Assembly (NCBI RefSeq): GCF_035582795.1
Contig: NC_134366.1
Span: 8,290,828-8,354,827, forward strand
DNA: 64,000 nt
Source: Mycteria americana
Taxonomy: Eukaryota; Chordata; Aves; Ciconiiformes; Ciconiidae
Direction: 5' to 3'
Shown: in pieces, positions 36,601 through 49,604 of the stretch
Layout of the letters: every line of letters begins with the position of its first letter
Numbering within the stretch: the stretch's first letter is position 1
Program-made: the position numbers and the translations under genes
The notes under the pieces: generated by a model
What the model saw: only the letters and a program-made list of their open reading frames with translations
The model's database searches: none
Told to the model about the DNA's origin: nothing

Positions 36601-39600
36601 GTAGTCTGAAAAACAATAAAATAGGGAAATGCTTAGAATCTATGGCTCAGCTTTCCAAACTGGTTGAAAGACTGGTTCTTGCATGTTGCCCATGAATGTA
36701 GACTGTAGCAAGATACTCCTGATGGGCGGCTCCTTCCCATACAAACACATAATGTGTTAGGCCTTACTGATAAAGACAAAAGCACCTCTAGTTGGCAACT
36801 CCATTGAGAGTCAGCCTGCAGACCTGTATGGTTATTGGTTCCATGTAATGGCATGCGTTTTAGTATGTGTGTGTAATTTCTGCTACATGTGACGACACCT
36901 ATTTTTGTATGTTTATCTCCTTGGATAATAACACGAGTTACCATTTACGTAGCACTTTAGAAAGAAGGGTACCAACAGCAGTTGCAGGAATTAATCTGAC
37001 AAGGTCCAGCAGAGCGCATACAGTTGGTCTGACGTGCTGGCATATGTAATACTTTTTTAACTCTGGGTGCTTTGTGACTTGTTCTAGTACCTAAGCGAAA
37101 AGTCGAATATCAGGCTATTCTAGTACAACTGGATGGGAAGACACACAAACAAAGAACTCGTGATGAACTTTTCAGCTAAAACTTCATTCCCTTTTCTTTT
37201 TTTATTCCGTTCATTCATCTCCCATCCTTTCTGTCTGCATATTATACACTGTTCTCTTTCTTTGCCATCTTTTCCCCATTGCCCTGTGCCTTTTCCTTCC
37301 CAGATGAAACATCCCTCTTTTTCACATTCATTGCCCTTAGTAGGTTCTCTCCATAAGAGTTCATAATTTCTCTCCCTCACTTTCTCCACTCATTCCAACA
37401 TCTTGGGCAGCAGTAATTGAAGCAATGGTTTCTGAAAGAGCAAACTATTCTCTAGAGAAACACTGCAGATCATTATCTTTCTCTCTCTGTTAATGGAGAA
37501 ACAGAAAATCTGTGAAGTCAGCTGATAACAGTAAATATGTAGATGAAAGTCCTTCTGCTGCAAGAGGTATCATAAATATAAGGTACCTACAGATATTTGA
37601 TCTGAGCAAAGTCTTCCTTGACTCTTCATATTCTCATTCCATATCTATGTATAGCTGATGTCTGTAGAAACACACTGGAAGTCCAGATCTGTGCCTTAAT
37701 TAAATGAGCGGGGTTTTAATGTGGAAGATGCAGGAAAATATTTTTTTATCTCTTCCAGAATGGGCAGCACACAAATTGTAATAATTTGCATGCTGATTGT
37801 TACCATGATAAAACTGAATCTGCTGAAGAGCCTTTTGCTGACTCTTCATGGATCGGTTAGGTCTGTTCTCACAGTGAAAAGTGTTTGAACTGTAGCATTA
37901 CCATTTCAAATTATTTTCTAACTTCTCTCTGAAAATAGAAGAAAAATAAGAATACAATAGTCGGGACCCCTTATAAAATCTTCCTAGAGGAGTCCAAGGA
38001 TACTCACCATTGGTCTCAATGGAGCTTTCACACATCCTTGAAAGGAATTCATTAAGCTGGAAAAGCTGGCTGGAAACCAGTCTTCCTATAATGTCTTCCA
38101 TAATTTGCTTCAAGGGACACATTTATAGTCACTCAGCCTTTTTTATAGGTCTTGTGCAAGATGAAGGGCTGGGTCACAATTGCAAGACTTTAATGAATAG
38201 ATGTTTGTTGCGTGCCACAATCCAAATAATTTTTCAAGCATCTCAGCACAGTGCAGTCTTTTCAGTATGGACTTTCCCGAGGATATGCACCAGGATGATA
38301 GCTGCAACCTCTGGAATCATAATATAGTGACCATTTTTGTTCCAGGTGCTCCTTCTTCCATGCTGACCCATTCAGATGCAGAAAGAAAATATCCAGCAAC
38401 TGCAACTTCTACTCTTGATTTTCTTCCAGGACTTGAAGATTTTAGCTATTTGTTTTTATTCATATTAACTTCTCTACAGGCTTGTATGGAGACAGCTTAC
38501 GATAGAAAGGCTCCTCCAATTAACAAACATCACTGAAACTTTGAATATCTATCAGACATGGCCAGACCTCAGGATAACATACTGCTTTTCAAAGTAGTCA
38601 TAAGATCTTCTTCATGAAGTCTGCTTAATTTATGAGAATTGTCTGTCATTCCCATTCCACCAAATGCTGTTATTGGATTATAATGGTTAGACAGAAAAGG
38701 AACAACAACAAAAAAGAGATACGTTTTTTGGGTGTGAAGCTCATAGGAGTTTTAGAATAGGGAAGTAGATTTGGCTGCTGACCTCTGATTACCAAATACA
38801 AATTCAGTCAGAAACTTTTTATCTGAAGGTAGCCCAAATTAAGAAGTAGCTCCCTTCCTAATTCTCCTTATCGTTCTGAGAAAACTGAGCACATTGTCAC
38901 TGGACTTTTTTTCTGGACATTTTCCACCTGGTCACAAACATTGGAAGTTATGTCTTAGCATGCTAAGCCAAGTAGCTATTGCACAAAGAAGCACTGAATG
39001 CATTTATATATTACAACAGAAACAGCTTTGAGTCACTATATTGATAGACAAAGGATCAGATAGATAGTAAACTTTTTATTAGCAGCCAGGAATTTCTTTT
39101 GAAAATTCTTCATTTTCTTTGACATCCCTACATATGTGCTGAAGCATGCTGCTACAGTTCTCTTTCTATCAAAATAGGATATAATGTGTGACTGTGTTCT
39201 AGAAAAGTGTTACCTTTTTTAACAGATTTATAATTTTTTAATGTCAGACCGCCACAAAGCTTTCAAGCAATAACTGCTGGCCTAAATTACATTAGGAAAG
39301 TGCACGTTATGCTCCATTTCCCTCAAGGAAGGGGAGGTAAACACAGGCAATCTGGACTGGGAGGGTCAGAGCAGAGGTAAGAAGGTGGCCAGCTCCCCAG
39401 CGTCTCGGCTTTTACTGGACTCTTCCGAGGGTCTCTGCTGGATTGATCCATGGCAATTTCAAAGAAAGATAACAGGGCCTTTCCTGAAATGATCAGAGCC
39501 CTTTGCTTTCACGCCTGTATCCATATTTAACAAAAATTTGTCTGTTATTCAAGAGAGGTGGCTGGTCCTCAGCTTTCCAGGGCAGGCCTGTTAGGCTCTG

Positions 39601-41279
39601 TGCAGACAGACACAAGCTTCTTCTGCCCATGCCTTCTCAGCAGGCATATTAGCTTGGGCACCGAGCCATGCTAATATAGTTCTGTGGCTCCTAGACAGGG
39701 GCTGGCACAAGTCCGGTTGGCTTGGAGTACAGGCAGGGTGAGCTCACATCTGTCTGCACCTGTCTGTGCTGACAGAGGTAAAAATCAGGGTGGAAAAAGA
39801 AACAGGAGAAAACCTAAATGAGCACCTCTGAATCCACCTTGCGTTAGCAGCCGGAGTGCTTGAAGTTGGGGGGATGCTGGGGTGCAGCCACATGCACAGC
39901 AGGAGCTGTTGGGCTGGATCCTGCCTCTGCGAGAGGGAGAGAGAGAGGCTCTGGAGCCTGTTTGTTCCACATTGCCCGCAGGAACTCAGCAGGAACAACA
40001 GCTCTTGCTGAGTTTCTGCAGGCGACCCATACACCCATTTCTTCCCAAAATGGCAATACAAAAGTAGCAATACAAAATACCAAAGAAGGGATATTGTATT
40101 CTGCTGAATACCAGCTACTCCAAGGAATGGGCAACACAGTGTGATTGTTGCATCCTGAAGGAGAGACAGAGACGGCATCCACAAAGGGGGAGACAATATT
40201 TATGGTGAATTAACACTGCTGACAGACATACCTGGTACACAGGGCTGGTGGATGCTGTTCCTTCAGTCTGCAGGGAAAAGCAATGCACTGTAAAGCTCAG
40301 TGGCATTTTGAAATACTTGTAAAATCTGTGCAGCACAACCTGAAACTATTATTACCCAGTCAGTCACAGTGCTGCTAATTGCAACAGTCATCCTATGCCC
40401 GGGAAGTTGGGTTAAGGAACTGAGCTCAGGAAAAAAGACCACCTAATTTAGGTCCTCATTAGTCATTGCAAAAGCTGAAATTATGGGACTGACACCAGCA
40501 GGACAAGCCAGGTCACCTAGATTAGACATTTAGGCTTCATATGCAGAGAGTGAGTCAAAAAGCCAATCTGCTTTCCTAGGTGAAGGAAGAGCTGGTGGGA
40601 TGTAGCCAGAGCTAAATGCTGCAGTTGTGTTTGCTCCCTTTCTCTCCCCGAAGCTCCAGCCCTTGCCTCAGGGCTGCCCACGGGAACTGCTGTCCTTTGG
40701 GCTCTGGCCCTGGAGGAACCTCTTCTATTGGGTGCCAAACTCAGCCGGGTTCGCTCTTTTTTAAGAAACAACCAGTGGCACTAGGCTGAGCAGAGCCTAC
40801 AGTGCGCTTTTCTTGCTTCCTGAGTGTGCGTCCAAATTGCTATGAAAAAGGTGGGAAGAGATTTCACGTTCCTCACGGTGTTCCTCTTAGCATTTGTCAG
40901 CGTCTTCTCAGTATGCCCTTCCAGTGATCTTTCAAGTGATTTGTAGGATTGGGCCTAAATCTAGGTTGCAGAAGAGCTTAGGTGGGAGACCGACCAGGCT
41001 TTCAAGCTGAGCAGAAGGGCTCCTCAGGGATTAGGCAGTGATGGTGGTTAGGCAGTGCTCCCTTTGGCACCTCTGGAACTAAGGTGCCTAAATTCTGCCT
41101 AAATCCAGAGGTTAAGGAGCATGGATAACACCCTGAGTGCCTTTCTAAAAAAGCAGTCAACACATAAATTGCTTCTCCTGCCCATAGACAGCCTGCGTGG
41201 TTTGGTTCGGTGGCAGAAGGAAGGGGGGTCAGGTGTTTCTTTTGTGCTCAGTGAAATGGTATCTGTGTGCCCAAGAAGC

Positions 41280-41320
41280 TGGAAGGGATATCTGAGGTCA
41301 CCGAGTTCAGCCCTTCGCTA
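41280..41320 (-). mobile_element. Possible CR1 scrap, antisense
   Basis: TGGAAGGGATATCTGAGGTC followed by ACCGAGTTCAGCCC parallels the antisense CR1 3' phrase 'ggaagggacctctggaggtcacctagtccaaccc'. It is very short. Confidence 0.4.
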
Positions 41321-42442
41321 CTGCAGACAAACATGATGTAATCCCTTTCATTACATGAGCAAACTCCCATTCTAAAAGTAGTTAGTTCTGCTTGTTTTCC
41401 TTTTTTTCTCCACTTGTTTTGCTCTCCTCTCCTCCTGCAGTAAAGTTATGCCCAACCTTACTTTTGATTTTTGAGGCAGTGTTTATTCCAGGCTAGTTTT
41501 ACCGATTATACTCTTATGTCTAGCCCTTGTCATCACATTTTTTGTATTTCTGGTGAGTGGAAATGGAAGATTAAATCCACAAGAAAAGAGTTCAATATCA
41601 CTGTATTTGTGCATATGAAATACTCAGCCCGCTAGTGCTTGATTAGACAATTTTGAGATACAGGCAAATGATAATTACATTGGTCACAATACATTTAACT
41701 GAACATCTGAAGTAGCCTTCAGATGAAAGAAAAGCCTTCAGAAAGAAAACCTTTCTAGCACAAGAAGAACTTTTATTTTATTAAACAATTTATAATTCGC
41801 TCATATGGTTCTTGAAGACACTTACAGCTGAATTATAAAGTAGCTTATTTCACTTATTGTCACTTTGCATTTTACCAGTTGGAAGATCTGCACAGTGTTT
41901 CGCAAGGCAGAGACAAGTCCCCTGGAACCTTCCAATTGCATCTGAAAAACTTGGGCTCCTTTGCTCTCCCTTAGTCTTAGCACATTCCAGCTACCAGCGA
42001 TGTACCAGTCAGCCAGAGCCCCCACCAGCAATCTGGCATCTTTTTGCTCTTCATCTCTGTCACATCAGACTTGAGACATGATTTGAAGCCAGTTTTGTAA
42101 TGGAGGTAGAACAGAAAAGCATAGGCTTGGGAGCAAAATGATGAGGGTAGAAAAACGTTCGCTAACTGTGTGCAGGTGACTGTGGTTAAAAGGAAGTGTG
42201 AACATTTGCTGGCTTGCCTAGCACAACAGAACACTTCAAGCGGCCTTCCCTTGTGATACATTCAAGGCAATTTTATTTTGAATTTCTTTCCAAGTAAAAT
42301 TTTAAACTTGGTTTTTGATCAGTTTAACACATTGGTCCCTGGGACATTCTGCTCAATGCCTGTAAGACTGCTTCTTCTTCCCGTCCGTCCTCAAAGCTTG
42401 GCTCTCCCCCATCAGCTATAAAATGTAAAAACTTGGATAGGT

Positions 42443-42630
42443 GTAATCAGCAATACGTATATTGATTCACAATAATACAAGACCAGTTGGAATTTGTATA
42501 TATGCGTAATCAGCACTACGTGTATCGATTCACAATAACGCAAAGCCAATTAGAATTTATATATATGCGTAATGAGCGTTGCACGTATTGACTCACAATA
42601 ATACAAAATCCATTTGCAAATATGTATGTA
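42443..42630. repeat. 63-bp tandem repeat, three diverged copies
   Basis: Units start at 42443, 42506 and 42569. The first two are exactly 63 bp and the third is about 62 bp. Each begins GTAAT(C/G)AGC, has a (TGATTCA/CGATTCA/TGACTCA)CAATAA core in the middle and ends in a TATATATGC-like block. Copies one and two are close, and copy three is more diverged. No open frame runs through the array. Flanks show no matching repeat, so this looks like a local duplication. Confidence 0.9.
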
Positions 42631-43739
42631 CTCCTGAATTGCACATAGCCATTTGGATGTCTTGACTAGTAGTTTGTGTGGAGTAGTCACTTCTGTAGGC
42701 CAATTCTATAAGTAGTTACATAGGTACGTCCACATCCTGGGTGCACCGACAGCCTCTGCAAAACCTCGTGTCCCCTCCAAGGGTTTGGCTGCTGGTGCTC
42801 AGGCCCCACTCAGATGCGGCACAGCTGCAACCTGGGAGCAGGCTGCTGGGAAAGGAGCTGCGTGAGATGAGCTGGGAGAGGCTCTGCCGGGGGCTGACCC
42901 CGTCGCTCGGGAGCTGCCTTCGCTCCAGCCCTCGCCCTGGGTCCTTGCCGGAGCGACGCTGCAGCTACGTCTGAGCCCGGCCACGTCCCTCACTGACCCT
43001 TGTCTTCCGGGCTTGATCTCGGAGCAGCCTCATCCCGTACCCAGGCTGGTGCTCCCTGGCCCTGCGCACAGGGCAGTCCACGCGGGTGAAGCCGAGAGAC
43101 GTGCTCTGCTCGCCTGCACCAGGGCGGTACGCGGTGCGTGCTCTGGGGCAGGGGAAGCACAGGCACGTATGCCTCACATTCAGGATTAGCAGTGCGAGGC
43201 CCTGTTCCTGAGCAGGCACCTGAGTGCTGTGGTCGTGTATCTTTCTATAAATTATTACTTCACTTCATCACTCGCAGCCTCTTTTCATCACCTCTTTTCC
43301 TTCAGACTGATGACTGTTTTGCGATGGAAGGCTTTTTTCCTCTCTAGCTGGACCAAGGCCATTCAACGGAGTGAGCAGCAGGAGGTACTGAAAGGGAGAT
43401 ACTGTTAGCACTGTTTCCACATACCCAAAGACTGATCTTTATGCAGCTGAGACTACAAGGGATATCCCTTAAAATAAAGGCCAGCTTATTACCCATCTTC
43501 TCCAACTCCTGTGGAGCTAAATATCCTGAAGTTGAGAGAAGCTGCTGCACAAAGCTTCTTTATAGCTCTCAGTGTGCCTTCTTTGCTGGCTCCAGCTGCC
43601 CCTACACTCTGTTTTTCCTCAGCCTTTTCTTCAATATTTTTTCCAGTTGACTTAGTTATTACAGTACATGGACCAGACTGAGGAAAATACACTGAAGGTT
43701 GGAGCTGGCAGAGCAGGGAGAGCTGCGAGGGAAGTGCTT

Positions 43740-43850
43740 TTGCCATCCAATGACATCATCTGCGCGTTAATTGGTCACATTCCCGCGGATGGGAGGCACT
43801 GGCCAGCGTCCTTGGGCTTACTTCCGTGATACGGAACAGAGACGGTGCCT
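43740..43850. promoter_or_regulatory. Promoter-like cluster: CCAAT, CRE-like, inverted CCAAT, ETS-like
   Basis: Within about 80 bp there are CCAAT (43747-43751), TGACATCA (43751-43758, one mismatch from a CRE), ATTGG (43770-43774, inverted CCAAT) and CTTCCG (43821-43826). Several CpGs (GCGCG, CCCGCGG) stand out in an otherwise CpG-poor region. I cannot assign a transcript in either direction. It may be a small enhancer, a promoter of a non-coding RNA, or chance clustering. Confidence 0.3.
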
Positions 43851-44049
43851 GTCTCCTGCCAGCCTCTTTCATTGCCAGCCTTCTGGCAAAGCTTAGGACA
43901 TTTATAAAAACAGTACAGTACTTTATTTAGCCTCTAGTGAGAAAAAGTCACTTCACAGCTCCAGTTTAGGCACAAGGCACTAACAAGCAGGTTAAAAAAA
44001 AAAAATCCCTTACATAAAAACATTTCAAATGAATACATGAAAGTTGATT

Positions 44050-44130
44050 TGTATTCCAGATGACCTCGCAAATCAGGAGATTGAGCTGTGCCTTTTATCT
44101 CCAGAGAAATGGGTTCAAATCCTGATTAGC
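44050..44130 (+). mobile_element. Possible SINE with RNA polymerase III B-box-like word
   Basis: GGTTCAAATCC (44112-44122) matches the tRNA T-loop/B-box consensus in a context like that of ancient tRNA-derived SINEs. I see no folded tRNA around it, so it is not annotated as a tRNA gene. Confidence 0.25.
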
Positions 44131-45354
44131 CCATAGAGGAAATTCCATTTAATGGTCTAATTTTGGTGGGCTGAAAAGCTGTTCCCTGCCCAGAACCACC
44201 ATCTATTATGGCATGATTGGCAGTCTGTGTTCAAGACAGAACAAGAACTTCACCTCATCTCTACTCCTATTACTTCATCCTGCCATCAGCTCGCACTACC
44301 TAACCCTCCACTTCCAAAGAGCCTGAGAAAATAGACAGGGTTTGCAGCGTGAACAGAGTCATCACAGCTGTGTCCGGGCAGAGCAGTGCATGCATGCGGT
44401 TAATGGGGGCTGTGGTGGTGCCAAGAGGAGAATGGCGAGGTGGCAGAGGGGAGCCTGAGAAAACAAGAAGGAAGCTGTTGGAGGAAAGTTTCAATGGGAG
44501 GAGATGGAAAGTAGATAAGAAGGGGAAAAACAGGGAATGAGGATGGACAGGGAAAGGATGCATGGGTAAGCAAAGGGTGGGATGCAGGTACACCCGGAGC
44601 TGAAGGCAATAAACCAAAACAAGTATAACTCCGTCTAACGGCAGAAAGAAACGTCAGCTGTGGGAGGGAGTCTCTCAGGGTCACTTTGTTGAATGGCCTC
44701 ACAGTGTCTGGTGGTCCTGGTTGGTATAGAGATGCCCTTAGTCCTCAGCTCGTGCTGAGGACTGTGACAAAAGTATCTTAGCACTGTTGTTTTCCCAAGT
44801 CTTCATTCCTCAGATCATGGAACGCTCTGTTCTGCAGAGGAGCAGAGGATTTACGAGACTGATCAGCAGCCAACTCAGGTCTCCATCATATCTTTGCAGA
44901 AGCCACAGATTAAGAAAAGAAATGCTCATGTCCAGTCTAATCAGTACAGAATTTCCAAGATGTTTAGTCGTATTTCTTCTACCAGCGTGAGAAGCTCGTG
45001 TGGTGTCCTGCTAGGTGTTCTCTATAGGAAGAGTAAGTGGAGGAAACCCGTAGAAATTAGTACTGTGACACTAGTAAGCCTTATGACCCTGTTCTGTGCA
45101 GTGCTGTGAGCAGACACAAAACATTGTCACTCTAAGGTGGCTGCAGAAGTGGATGAAAACCTGTAGGCGATGGCTACGAAGGTATTGCTGTCACACTAGG
45201 AAGGCATTTCAGCCAGGCCTTGCCGTTCCCTTCATCCTTTTCATAACCACCCTGGGTGTGAGAACAGTGAACACGCTTACAAAACACCGCTCTTCGGGGT
45301 GGTCTTACTAGGGACAACAAAATCTGAATTTAGATGGCATTGATAATGGGGAAA

Positions 45355-45480
45355 AATGTTACAAAATCAGCCTGATGATTAAGTGCGACCTACTGCACTT
45401 TGGGAGGAGAAATGCAAAAAGGGGACCTCCCGGCTGGGCAGCAGCACAGGGAGGGACTGGGGGCACAGAGTGAACTAAAG
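45355..45480 (+). mobile_element. Old CR1 LINE remnant, end of reverse-transcriptase ORF
   Basis: Translation around 45385-45420 gives KCDLLHFGRRNA, similar to the KCxxLHxGxxN motif near the C-terminus of CR1 ORF2. The frame is broken soon after. Together with 45865-46265 it may be one heavily diverged element. Confidence 0.55.
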
Positions 45481-45864
45481 GCTGAATATAAGGACGATAT
45501 TGGGCGTCGTTTTCTGGCTGCAGTTACTCCAGCAGCGAAAGCCGCTGTCCGTAACCCTGCTGCTCATCATCTCCTCTCACCTGAAGTTTTGGCTTCTTTA
45601 TACCTTCTTATACCTCAGCCTTACCTGGGTCTGTTAAACTGATGATTAGAAAAGACCTGTTTTTTGAATTTTTGACTCTAACCTGGATCGTTTACCCAGA
45701 TTGTGTTAGGGAACGATTATACGGCAGTTATGCTGGGTGACCTGGGAGGGGGAGAGCCTGCAGCTGAGGGGTGGTGATAAGCAGCTGGAGTGGGTGAAAA
45801 GTTTATTTCTTTTCACCCAGCTCAGCTGCAGGCAGAACAGGATGTGTGACTGCAACCCAAGACA

Positions 45865-46265
45865 TAGGAGATAATTATTCTACTCCACTTGGCACCGGTA
45901 AGGCCTCAGCTGGAATACAGTGTCCAGTTTTGGGCACTGCACTGTAAGAAAAAATGTAGACAAACTGGAGAGAGTCCAGGAGAGAGACATTAGAAATATC
46001 AGAGGCATAGAAGGAACAACCTAGGAGGAAATGTTGAAAAGATTGTTTGTTTAGTCTGGGAACAGCAGAGTCTAAAGAAGAGACACGATAAAAATCTTGC
46101 AATATGTTAAAGTTTATTGTAAGGGGGATAGTGATAAATCTTTCCCCATGGCCACTGGGGGACAGGGAAAGAAGGAACCAGATTCATTTGCAGCTAATAA
46201 AATTTAGATTTGACATTAGGAAAAACTTGCTAGATAAGAGGGTGGTGAAGTAAAGCTAGCTAGGG
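45865..46265 (+). mobile_element. Old CR1 LINE remnant, ORF2 end and 3' UTR
   Basis: The run ACTTGGCACCGGTAAGGCCT, followed by CTGGAATACAGTGTCCAGTT and TTGGGCACTGCACTG, is the well-known CR1 segment encoding 'LVRPHLEYCVQFWAP'. Further on are counterparts of the TTTAGTCTGGGAA, TAAATCTTTCCCCATGGCCA and ATTAGGAAAAAC segments, ending at GAGGGTGGTGAAG. It is much more diverged than the CR1 at 5.65 kb, so it is an old copy. No intact frame remains. Confidence 0.8.
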
Positions 46266-48110
46266 AGTGCATGGGTCTTGTTAAAATTCATAATAAAGGC
46301 ATTTTATTTTAGTAATGACCATCAAAAGAATAAAGATGTTTCTTGATCGAATAACTATTTTGGGCTAACACCTGGGACTGGATTTCCACATATTGACAGT
46401 AGAACCATGTGGATGCACTTGCAAGGAATTGCTCTTGGACTGCAAGCCTCAGGGCATGTACTCTTTTTTTGTGATCAACGTATACAAAACCCAGCATCTT
46501 GTGACTGGTCTCTTATTGTGGGATCTCTACATATTGCTGCAATACAAATAAGTCATCATGTAACGCAAGGACTTGTATAAAATTTTACAAATACAGGAAT
46601 AACCTTTCTCTTATGCTTTCATTTCTGGCTCCACTATATTTTTTTTCCTTGCAGGTTCATATCCTGTATCGCTAATCCCTTCTTTGTAGATTTACTGTCT
46701 GTGCACAGCTAGAGATATATCCACTGATTGCCGTTAATCCTTTGAGTGTTTTTACATTATACGGCATATGTCCAGTGAAAGTTCTGTCGTATGGTTTTAA
46801 CGATACTTGCTGATCCTCCAGTGACACTATTGGAAACAGAAAATCGCACCATCATCTTTCCATCCCAGGAAGTTCTCAGGCTGTGAATTGGGTTTTCTTC
46901 CACAGTAGAGAATCAAAGAACTTCTTAATAGAAGTTCAGTCTAATGTATTTGCAAACTTAGAAAAGAAACAGAAGGTTAGTCTAAAGGCTGGATGTGGAG
47001 GTAGGAAGTCAGCACACAAAGGTCCCACACTGCGTCTTTGGACTTGCCTGTGACCTCGCAGAGGTAGCTGTAGCTGGTCAAAATTTTTTCATGAGACCTA
47101 TGACAGAATATGGATTTTTCTCATGAAATAAAACCTACCAGGGAATATATTTGCTACAGAATGCACTTTCTAATCTTAACCTGTTTGGATTTTAAGTGTA
47201 CCTTTAGATATGAGTGTTTTGGATTTTCTGTTGCTTGGTTTTAGTTTAGTTGCAAAATCTGTTCGAGGTGTTTTACTTTAAATTCTGGATATATGTGCTT
47301 AACATTCATTCCACCTTGAGATAATTTATCTGTAAATGAACTCTAATCAAGAAACCTGAACTCATGGCTACTGTGGGATACTTCTAATATTTTGAAGATG
47401 AGTAATATTAAGCCTAAATCCCATTTAAAGAGTATATTCATTGGAGTAATAGAGCAGTACAAATCAGCGAAACAGAATAGCCAGTTAAACTGGGTTTATA
47501 GCTGCTTTGCTTTCCACAAAAGCACAGAGCACCCATGCGGTATTAATTACCATATTAATTAATAATTTTTTTACAGTTCTTCGCAGAAGATAGGTGTCTA
47601 CAGCATCTGTTGCGAAGAACCAAGAAGCGGTCAGTCTTGTCTATTAAAATAAGCGGGGAAAGGAAACCATATCCCATGAACATCCTCTGCACAGTCGCTG
47701 GGTGACAGGACAACTTCTGGAGATGGTTCGAGGCCACAGCTCCATGGTGAGCCTTCTAGCCCCTAACTCTTGGTTGCTCTGCAGGGGATTAGGGTAACTG
47801 TGTGCTCCCAGGTCTTCCTGTTAGAGCTGCGGCAACATGAAAGGTTCACTGGGATAGAAAGACAGGACAGGAAAGGGGTGGAGGGAGGAGAGGGGGAACT
47901 CATCTGCCCTGGTTTAGATATTGAACAACTGGACTTCAAAGACTCTGTTAGTCACCGCAGGCTCCACGTACACTCAGTGGAAAGGAAAAGTAACTCAAGA
48001 GAGATGTTTGTCTCCTTTCAGGACAGGAAATGCCTGTTGCTCTGCTGCCTGTATGAGACATCTAGGTATCTAGCTACTTGATATGTGAAGTTAGCTGAGA
48101 TGGCCTTGCA

Positions 48111-48180
48111 TGGCCTATTGGTTATGGCACTTTCCTGGGAGGAGAGAGCCTGAGCTCTGGCCTCTGCTCCAGGGACTTCT
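48111..48180 (+). mobile_element. MIR/CORE-SINE-like fragment
   Basis: TGGCCTATTGGTTATGGCAC, then TTTCCTGGGAGGAGAGAGCC and TGAGCTCTGGCCTCTGCTCC, follow the tRNA-derived head of ancient amniote SINEs ('gcctagtggttagagcac...cctgggagtcaggagacctgggttc'). Confidence 0.5.
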
Positions 48181-49579
48181 GATAGAGTTTGTGCAAATTA
48201 CAGGTCATACAGACACACGCAATAACGAATGCACAGTCTCCCTCCTTCCTCCTGCCCAGGAGAGCACATTATCATAGGGAATGGGGTATTGCCGAGGAAG
48301 GTGGGAGATGCGTGTTTGAACGGCCTCCTACAGAAGAAGGAACTCAGTCCATGCGCCACTTTCCTGGAGAGTGCTCTGAGCAGTAGGTAACTGCCTAAAA
48401 GTGGGAACCACCTCCTCTACAGTACCTGCTTTGCCTGCGAGGCAGTAGCAACTGCCATTACCTTTTGTAAGGAGGAGGACTACCACTGAGGTCTTGCCAT
48501 GACCCAGAAGCCCTGACAGACTGATCGCTTTAGGGGGTTTAGGCTGAAGAGCAATTTCAGAGGTCCAGATGGACTTGGAAGTGAGCTGGGTGTGGAACTA
48601 TTCACGCTTGTCAGGCCTGAGGCTCTACCTAGGCAGGAACATGAAACGTTAAAAGTTAAAAAGATGCCTCTTCACTCATCCATACCTGACATCTAGGCAA
48701 AGCAAACCTGACTTCTCTCTCACAAGGGTATCAAACCGAGCTCTTGCTGGCCTTCCCCTGGCTTTCTCACAGCCCCTGGACGATCCATGGTGGATCACAG
48801 GGATGAGGCCCCAGCTGAAGGGCTCTAGGTGACGGCTGCTCCAGGGCACTGCTGTTTTTCCAAAGCCTTGCTGCATGCCGCGCTGAAAGCCTTGCAGGCA
48901 GAAAGCTGTGCTGCGGGCCGGTGGGAGGGAGAGCGGGAGGAGGAACAACACAACGCATTACAGCCAGAGAAGAGAAAAGGATTCTGCATCAAGGATTATA
49001 TAACTTTTGACATGTCCTATACATCATGATCCAGTACCAGGGAGCTAACACTGTGCCATGCCATGTTAGCAGTGCTTACTTTAGACAGTTATTGTTAAAT
49101 GACGTTACCATCTTGTCAGAGGCTCTCCAACTTCATGTCTACTGTGTCCTTATGGGGCAGCTCCTTAGATAACTCCTGCTGCACGGCACCATGCCAGAGC
49201 TGCACGCTGCATGTGCGTGTGCCCGGACGGTGGCAAGGGAAGCCACTCTTATCTCCTGTTTCAGCTCCTTGCAGAAGGAGGGAGGCTTACGGATGAGCCC
49301 TTCACGCTACTGCAGAGCAGCACCCATTAGGACCTGCTTTGCATTTAATTGCACCTCAGGAATAGGAATCCTCATCATTTGGGAAGTAAAATCCTTTGGC
49401 ACTGTAACCAGACCAAACCCATCTTTGCTGGCTTTATGGCCCCTGATAGCTTTTCCACATTTCACATGGGACTGGGCTCTCAAATGCTTTTTACGAACTT
49501 GACCAACTCCCTCCAGTGTCTGGTGGGGTTTGTTTTCCCACTGGTATTTTGCTTATTCCAAATGCACTCCACACCTTGA

Positions 49580-49604
49580 TTTTTTTCTTTTTTTTTTTTT
49601 TTTT
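49580..49604. repeat. T-rich tract
   Basis: T8, C and T16 runs are followed by CAG. This resembles a 3' splice site, but no exon follows, so it is listed only as a simple repeat. Confidence 0.7.

Larger units (their letters stand above)
34694..45354. other. Intergenic DNA, no gene seen
   Basis: Mostly AT-rich with GC-richer patches at 39.8-40.0, 40.6-40.7 and 42.74-43.2 kb. No open frame has the appearance of a conserved protein, and none is framed by credible splice sites. Recognisable items are an ancient repeat at 36.5 kb, a CR1 scrap at 41.28 kb, the 63-bp tandem repeat at 42.44 kb and a promoter-like cluster at 43.75 kb. Confidence 0.55.

Noticed and set aside
38201..38536. 111-codon plus-strand frame considered as a possible exon or retrocopy
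   Set aside because: The peptide is not low complexity but matches nothing I know. There is no in-frame continuation, poly(A) or target duplication to support a retrocopy.
44112..44122. B-box-like word considered as a tRNA gene
   Set aside because: No A box at the right distance and no cloverleaf can be drawn around it.
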